From positions 1-15,888 of the forward strand of contig DAIOSQ010000049.1 in assembly GCA_036752465.1 (NCBI GenBank): DNA of 15,888 bases, in the 5' to 3' direction. Position 1 is the first letter of the stretch, and the number at the start of each line of letters is the position of its first letter. A program made the translations under genes and the position numbers. This document shows positions 12,120 through 15,888 of the stretch, one piece after another. Source of the DNA: DAIOSQ01 sp036752465. Lineage in GTDB: Bacteria > Pseudomonadota > Gammaproteobacteria > Legionellales > Legionellaceae. The notes beneath the pieces are model-generated. The model saw only the letters and a program-made list of their open reading frames with translations, was not told where the DNA came from and did no database searches.

Positions 12120-14693
12120 CTATTGCTGCAAAGCTGTGGTGAGCTTTTGCTGCAGACGTTGTTGTTGTGTGGTATCCAGTGCCAGATTGGCTTGGTTGCT
12201 GATGAAAAACATGTCCTCGACCCGTTCACCCGCGGTAGCAATTTTGGCGTTGTGTAAATGGATTTTCTCACCTAGAAATACTTGACTGATAGTCGCCAGT
12301 AAGCCGGGTCTATCATGGCTAATCAGAAACAATTGTGTGCGTTGTTGTTGATCCTCACTAAATGTAATGTTGGGCTGGATCACAAAATGCGCTTGTCTTT
12401 GGGTTATTCTGCGTTTGCTGATGATAGGTAACCTTGTCGTATCGGTGAGGTGTTGCCACAAGGAGCATTGAATCTGGGCAATGGTTTGTTGACAGGTGAT
12501 GGGTTGATTGCGCTCATTCAATACCACATAGGTATCCAAATCAAATTGGTTATGGCAGCTGGTGATGTTCGCTTCTAAAATATTCACTTGATGATTGCTT
12601 AATACCGTCGTGGCAATGGTAAAACGCTTATCATTGTGCGGCATGTAGATAAAGATTTCTGTGCCACCTTGATTATGGTGCGGTAAAATCAAAATCACTG
12701 GAAACTCTTTGGCATCGATAATGGCTTGCGTATGCTTGGCGATGTGTAGCGGCGACTCATGTAAGAAATATTTGTTTTTGAAGGTGGACCATAATGCGGT
12801 AATGGTTGCGTTATCATACTGTTTTTTAACCAGCTTTTTTAAGGCTAGGTTTTGTTTCGAGCGGATTAAGGTTTGCTCATCTAATTTGTTTTGTTCTTTT
12901 AACATCGCAGCTTTGGCAACGCGGTATAATTCTCTTAACAAAGAGTCGCGCCAAGCATTCCAAAGATTAGGGTTTGTGCCACAAATATCAGCGACGGTGA
13001 GAACATAAAGATAATCAAGATAACAGGGTTTAGGTAGGATCGAGCAAAAATTAGCAATGGTATGGGGATCATAAATGTCTTGGCGCTGGGCCGTTTGTGA
13101 CATTAATAAATGATGTTCCACCAACCACACCAATAATTTTTTTTCTGATACGGGGAGGTGGTGTTGCTTAGCAAAATGCAATGCTTCGGCGGCACCTAAC
13201 TTGGCATGATCACCGCCGCGACCTTTGGCGATATCATGATATAAGGCGGCTAAGTAGAGCACGTGGCGCAAGGGTAATTCCTGTATCAGTTCATGACATA
13301 ATGGAAATTGTTTGGCATAATTATCGTGCAAAAAGCGTGAGATATTGCGAATCACAAATAAGCTATGCTGTTCTACAGTATAGGTATGAAATAAATCATA
13401 TTGCATTTGACCTGTCACAGCGGCAAAGCATTCTAAATATTGTCCGAGTACGCCATAACGACTCATGCGTTGTAAGATTTCATAGGGAGACTCTGCAGTT
13501 TTAATAATGGACATAAAAGCTTGCGTGACCTGTTTGGCGTGGCGAAAACGTTTATTGATCAAGTAAAGGTTTTGGCGAATTAAGCGAATGGTGCTGGCAC
13601 GGACATCTTCTATCATCGGACATTGCGCTAACCATAAAAAGATCTCCATCAAAGCATCTGGATTTTGCAGGAATACACGCGGGTGGCGGACTTCAATGTA
13701 ATGGTTAGATAGCTGAAATGCGTCGTTTAGTGGTTTTATGCGTTGCTTTTGTTGGTGGATAATGGTTTCCGAAAACCATTGTAGCAGCATTTCATTGAGC
13801 TCACGCACCAGCTTTATCACGTTAAAATAAGTTTTCATAAATTGCTCAATGGCCAGAGATTGATCGCCATTCGTGTAACCAAAGATACCGGCTAATTTCA
13901 CCTGATAATCAAACAGCAAGCGATCTTCTCTTTTTTGTGCCAGCCAATGTAAACCAAACCGCACGCGCCAAAGAAAATGCTGACAATGATTTAACTGTTC
14001 ATATTCTTTTTCTGCAATGAAGCCAGAATGAATGCCATCAGCTAATTTGTGGATGCCAAAATGTCGTTTGGCAATACTAAAAATAATTTGTAAATCACGC
14101 AGACCGCCCGGGCCTGATTTGACATTGGGTTCGAGATTGTATGCCGTTTCATCATATTTGCTGTGTCTTAGATTTTGTTCTTGGCGTTTGGCAAAAAAAA
14201 ATTCGTCGCTGCCCCACATATGTAAGGTGTGCGTGCGATAACGCAATTCTTCCAGCAGCGCTTCATGCCCGCAGATTAGATGCATATCGAGCAGACTGGA
14301 GATCGTACTTAAATCGTTTTGCGCAAGGTCAACACATGCTGTGATGGTGGTGATTTGATGACTAATTGCCAGCCCTACGTCCCAACAGTCTTGGATAAAT
14401 TTTTGTGCCCGTGCCAAGGCTGATTGCGAGGCAGTATCCTGATGTAACAATAAAATATCTATGTCAGAAAATAATTGCAATTCTCGTCGGCCATAGCTAC
14501 CCAAGGCCAATAAACAAAAGTCATCGTTGTGATGTAACCGCCGTTCGTTAAATAATTTGATAAGAATATGATCAACTGCTTGGGTGAGTTGTGCCGTGAT
14601 ATGTGTGATATGTTGCATGTGAGCAAATTTCTCACATAAAGCCAGTTTGGTTTGTTTTAACTGTTCTTTGAGGGTAATAATCTCATGTTTCAT
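12120..14693 (-). CDS. glnD: Bifunctional PII uridylyltransferase / uridylyl-removing enzyme
   Basis: Senses glutamine and uridylylates or deuridylylates PII proteins (GlnB/GlnK), setting glutamine synthetase activity and NtrBC signalling. 857 residues (E. coli 890). Domain order: nucleotidyltransferase with LGSYGRRELQLFSDIDI (64-80, metal aspartates D77 and D79); KSGPGGLRDLQIIFSIAKRH (192-211); HD domain with YHDIAKGRGGDHAKLGAAEA (about 485-504) and VEHHLLMS, the uridylyl-removing part; then two C-terminal ACT domains, the last containing LISHDRPGLLATISQVFLG. The start is ambiguous: ATG 14693 is used because the upstream in-frame GTG (14732) lies inside a strong hairpin, but neither has a good ribosome site. 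It converges with the pseudopilin gene with only 7 bp between stops. There is some sequence variation but all key motifs are present. Confidence 0.95.
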   Translation of the reverse strand: MKHEIITLKEQLKQTKLALCEKFAHMQHITHITAQLTQAVDHILIKLFNERRLHHNDDFCLLALGSYGRRELQLFSDIDILLLHQDTASQSALARAQKFIQDCWDVGLAISHQITTITACVDLAQNDLSTISSLLDMHLICGHEALLEELRYRTHTLHMWGSDEFFFAKRQEQNLRHSKYDETAYNLEPNVKSGPGGLRDLQIIFSIAKRHFGIHKLADGIHSGFIAEKEYEQLNHCQHFLWRVRFGLHWLAQKREDRLLFDYQVKLAGIFGYTNGDQSLAIEQFMKTYFNVIKLVRELNEMLLQWFSETIIHQQKQRIKPLNDAFQLSNHYIEVRHPRVFLQNPDALMEIFLWLAQCPMIEDVRASTIRLIRQNLYLINKRFRHAKQVTQAFMSIIKTAESPYEILQRMSRYGVLGQYLECFAAVTGQMQYDLFHTYTVEQHSLFVIRNISRFLHDNYAKQFPLCHELIQELPLRHVLYLAALYHDIAKGRGGDHAKLGAAEALHFAKQHHLPVSEKKLLVWLVEHHLLMSQTAQRQDIYDPHTIANFCSILPKPCYLDYLYVLTVADICGTNPNLWNAWRDSLLRELYRVAKAAMLKEQNKLDEQTLIRSKQNLALKKLVKKQYDNATITALWSTFKNKYFLHESPLHIAKHTQAIIDAKEFPVILILPHHNQGGTEIFIYMPHNDKRFTIATTVLSNHQVNILEANITSCHNQFDLDTYVVLNERNQPITCQQTIAQIQCSLWQHLTDTTRLPIISKRRITQRQAHFVIQPNITFSEDQQQRTQLFLISHDRPGLLATISQVFLGEKIHLHNAKIATAGERVEDMFFISNQANLALDTTQQQRLQQKLTTALQQ

Positions 14694-14712
14694 TGCTTGG
14701 CTTGGAACGTGG

Positions 14713-14740
14713 CATGCGTTGTGCACAGGCACAACGCATG
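14713..14740. repeat. Perfect 12-bp inverted repeat between the Spy-like gene and glnD
   Basis: CATGCGTTGTGC (14713-14724) and GCACAACGCATG (14729-14740) are exact complements separated by 4 nt. In RNA of either strand this is a very stable hairpin. It follows the stop of the Spy/CpxP-like gene (minus strand) by about 30 bases and precedes glnD by 20. Neither side has a T tract, so it may be a factor-assisted or mRNA-stabilising hairpin, an intercistronic repeat, or a control element in the glnD leader. Confidence 0.85.
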
Positions 14741-14770
14741 GGGTGAGTTACACATGGATGCTAATTCAGG

Positions 14771-15202
14771 TTACTCATAATACATGTGTTTTGCTTCCCA
14801 TTTGCTGACCATACCAGCAAATTTTTGTTTTTGGGCGTCGGTCAACACGTCATACACTTGTAGGCGCACAGCGATACGTGCTTTGATGATGTCACTGACC
14901 ACATCAGTTTCTTGTTTGACCAGATCATCAAGCTTGGATGAATCCTTGCCGCCGGCTTTAATCTGTTCATTGATTTGGGCATGGATATCACGAGCTTTTA
15001 CCACATCCGCTTTGATGGTATCACGAGCTTTGTCGTGGATTTCTTTGATTTTTGATTTTTGTTCAGCGCTTAAGTCTAATTTTTTTTCAATTTTTTCTAG
15101 GTATTCACAATGAGCCATTCCATCAGCGGCATTAGCAACTGGCATGTGTGCAACTACAGCAGAAAAAAGTACAGCAGGCATCCACATCAATTTTTTATTC
15201 AT
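14771..15202 (-). CDS. Spy/CpxP-like periplasmic stress protein (LTxxQ motif)
   Basis: 143 residues. Residues 1-25 are a signal peptide (MNKKLMWMPAVLFSAVVAH..., cleavage after VANA). The mature protein is almost entirely helical and highly charged. It carries two copies of the LTxxQ-type motif that defines the CpxP/Spy family: LSAEQKSKI near residue 43 and LTDAQKQKF near residue 120. Spy is an ATP-independent periplasmic chaperone and CpxP a regulator of the Cpx envelope response; which activity applies here is not shown by the sequence. AAGGATAT precedes ATG 15202. It has its own promoter-like sequence and is transcribed in the same direction as the mltD fragment and glnD, ending in the hairpin at 14713-14740. 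The single cysteine of the mature part is Cys32. Confidence 0.8.
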   Translation of the reverse strand: MNKKLMWMPAVLFSAVVAHMPVANAADGMAHCEYLEKIEKKLDLSAEQKSKIKEIHDKARDTIKADVVKARDIHAQINEQIKAGGKDSSKLDDLVKQETDVVSDIIKARIAVRLQVYDVLTDAQKQKFAGMVSKWEAKHMYYE

Positions 15203-15242
15203 GATATATCCTTATTGAGTTACTGAGGTAGTTCAGAATTAA

Positions 15243-15271
15243 GTTATGACAGATCATTTAGAATTCGTCAA
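15243..15271 (-). promoter_or_regulatory. Sigma70-like promoter for the Spy/CpxP-like gene
   Basis: On the minus strand TTGACG (15266-15271, five of six) and CATAAC (15243-15248, four of six) are 17 bp apart, giving a leader of about 35 bases to the start at 15202. The leader overlaps nothing else. I did not find a clear CpxR box (GTAAA-N5-GTAAA). Confidence 0.45.
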
Positions 15272-15319
15272 GGTTGTTGCGGCGCAATCGCTGCGTATGG
15301 CAGAAAAATGCCTGTTGCC

Positions 15320-15888
15320 TTATGCGTTGACTTTGATGAGTTGACCGGGATGCAGTACGCGTGTGGTGAGTATAGGGTTATACTGCAGCAAGGTTTCGAC
15401 TGAGAGCCCATGTAGTGCTGCTATGGTTGTGATGTTATCACCTTCCTTGACCCGATACAGCACGGGTGATGGGTCGAGCGCGTTTTTCCAAATAATTAAT
15501 TGCTGACCAACTTGCAATTCATTTTTCCAGGTTAATTGGTTCCAGCGGCGGATGTTGGCTGTACTCACTTGGTATTTGTTTGCGAGTGCCGTGATACGCT
15601 CGTTCATTTGCACGATGTGTAATATTTGATAACGGGGGCCTATGGGGTTATGTATGATGGCGTGTCGGTTGCTGGTGGGCAACGGTGTGGTTGGTTTGGT
15701 GTGCGCATGCGGCGGCTGGCTATGATGGCTGCTAGGCTGAAGCATGGTTTGACGTGTTACCCTTGGATGAACGCTAACTGGCTGATGCTGCAAATTATGA
15801 TAAAACTCTGCCACATGCGAGCTTGGAATCAGCAGCTGACTGCGGCTATTGGGCGTGGTGAGCCAGCGGTTGTAGCCAGGATTTAATT
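15320..15888 (-). CDS. mltD: Membrane-bound lytic murein transglycosylase D, C-terminal part
   Basis: The gene is cut by the right edge; about 188 C-terminal residues are visible, in frame from 15886. The visible start LNPGYNRWLTTPNSRSQLLIP is the stretch that follows the catalytic domain in MltD-type transglycosylases (E. coli has a similar LNPGYKR). A Pro/His/Thr-rich linker follows (HHSQPPHAHTKPTTPLPTSN). Two LysM domains then bind peptidoglycan: RYQILHIVQMNERITALANK...LQVGQQLIIWK, and VLYRVKEGDNITTIAALHG...LHPGQLIKV. MltD cleaves the MurNAc-GlcNAc bond to leave 1,6-anhydro ends; the active-site Glu would lie outside the window. An internal GTG (15814) is not a real start, since the frame and the homology continue upstream of it. 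Confidence 0.88.
   Translation of the reverse strand, partial: LNPGYNRWLTTPNSRSQLLIPSSHVAEFYHNLQHQPVSVHPRVTRQTMLQPSSHHSQPPHAHTKPTTPLPTSNRHAIIHNPIGPRYQILHIVQMNERITALANKYQVSTANIRRWNQLTWKNELQVGQQLIIWKNALDPSPVLYRVKEGDNITTIAALHGLSVETLLQYNPILTTRVLHPGQLIKVNA

Noticed and set aside
15320..15814. Stand-alone LysM protein starting at GTG 15814
   Set aside because: The same frame continues to the window edge with MltD-like sequence (LNPGYNRW...LLIP), so this is the end of a longer gene.

Overview
The window looks like chromosome of a gammaproteobacterium. MutH (10924-11610) aligns residue for residue with the enterobacterial enzyme, and MutH is largely confined to gammaproteobacteria. A Lcl/DUF1566 C-terminal domain protein, a two-subunit-E1 pyruvate dehydrogenase operon and a long disordered effector-like protein make a host-associated member of the Legionellales (Legionella/Coxiella/Aquicella/Berkiella-like) my best guess. 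The order-level placement is inference; no rRNA or other phylogenetic marker is present.

Region 1 (1-2550) is accessory. It opens with an 8-bp tandem repeat, followed by a decayed IS605-type element: a minus-strand tnpA truncated before its catalytic Tyr, and a plus-strand tnpB collapsed to 56 codons by a large internal deletion. A well-formed sigma70-like promoter lies between the two relics and points at a secreted Lcl/DUF1566 surface protein gene. About 400 bp without a recognisable gene follows, with several inverted repeats and two promoter-like motifs.

Region 2 (2551-6481) holds an orphan putative membrane protein gene on the plus strand. Its 3' end overlaps, tail to tail, a minus-strand operon encoding E1-alpha, E1-beta and E2 of a pyruvate (or branched-chain 2-oxoacid) dehydrogenase. 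E1-alpha and E1-beta overlap by 8 nt. No E3 gene is present.

Region 3 (6554-9970) has pabB (folate branch from chorismate), divergent from the dehydrogenase operon. Next is a 615-residue protein of unknown function with a compact N-terminal domain and a long low-complexity, repeat-bearing, probably disordered tail. This is the most effector-like gene in the window. A hairpin and an antisense 53-codon ORF lie at its 3' end.

Region 4 (10024-12112) is a tightly packed plus-strand run: FmdB-family zinc-ribbon protein, DUF502 membrane protein, MutH, and a FimT/GspH-like pseudopilin. All junctions overlap or are 1 nt apart.

Region 5 (12120-15888) is on the minus strand: glnD (PII uridylyltransferase), a Spy/CpxP-like periplasmic protein, and the C-terminal part of an MltD-like lytic transglycosylase with two LysM domains that runs off the right edge. 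A perfect 12-bp-stem hairpin lies between the Spy-like gene and glnD.

No rRNA, tRNA or CRISPR array was seen. The gene pairs make sense individually (central carbon, folate, mismatch repair, nitrogen control, envelope), but there is no single pathway cassette.
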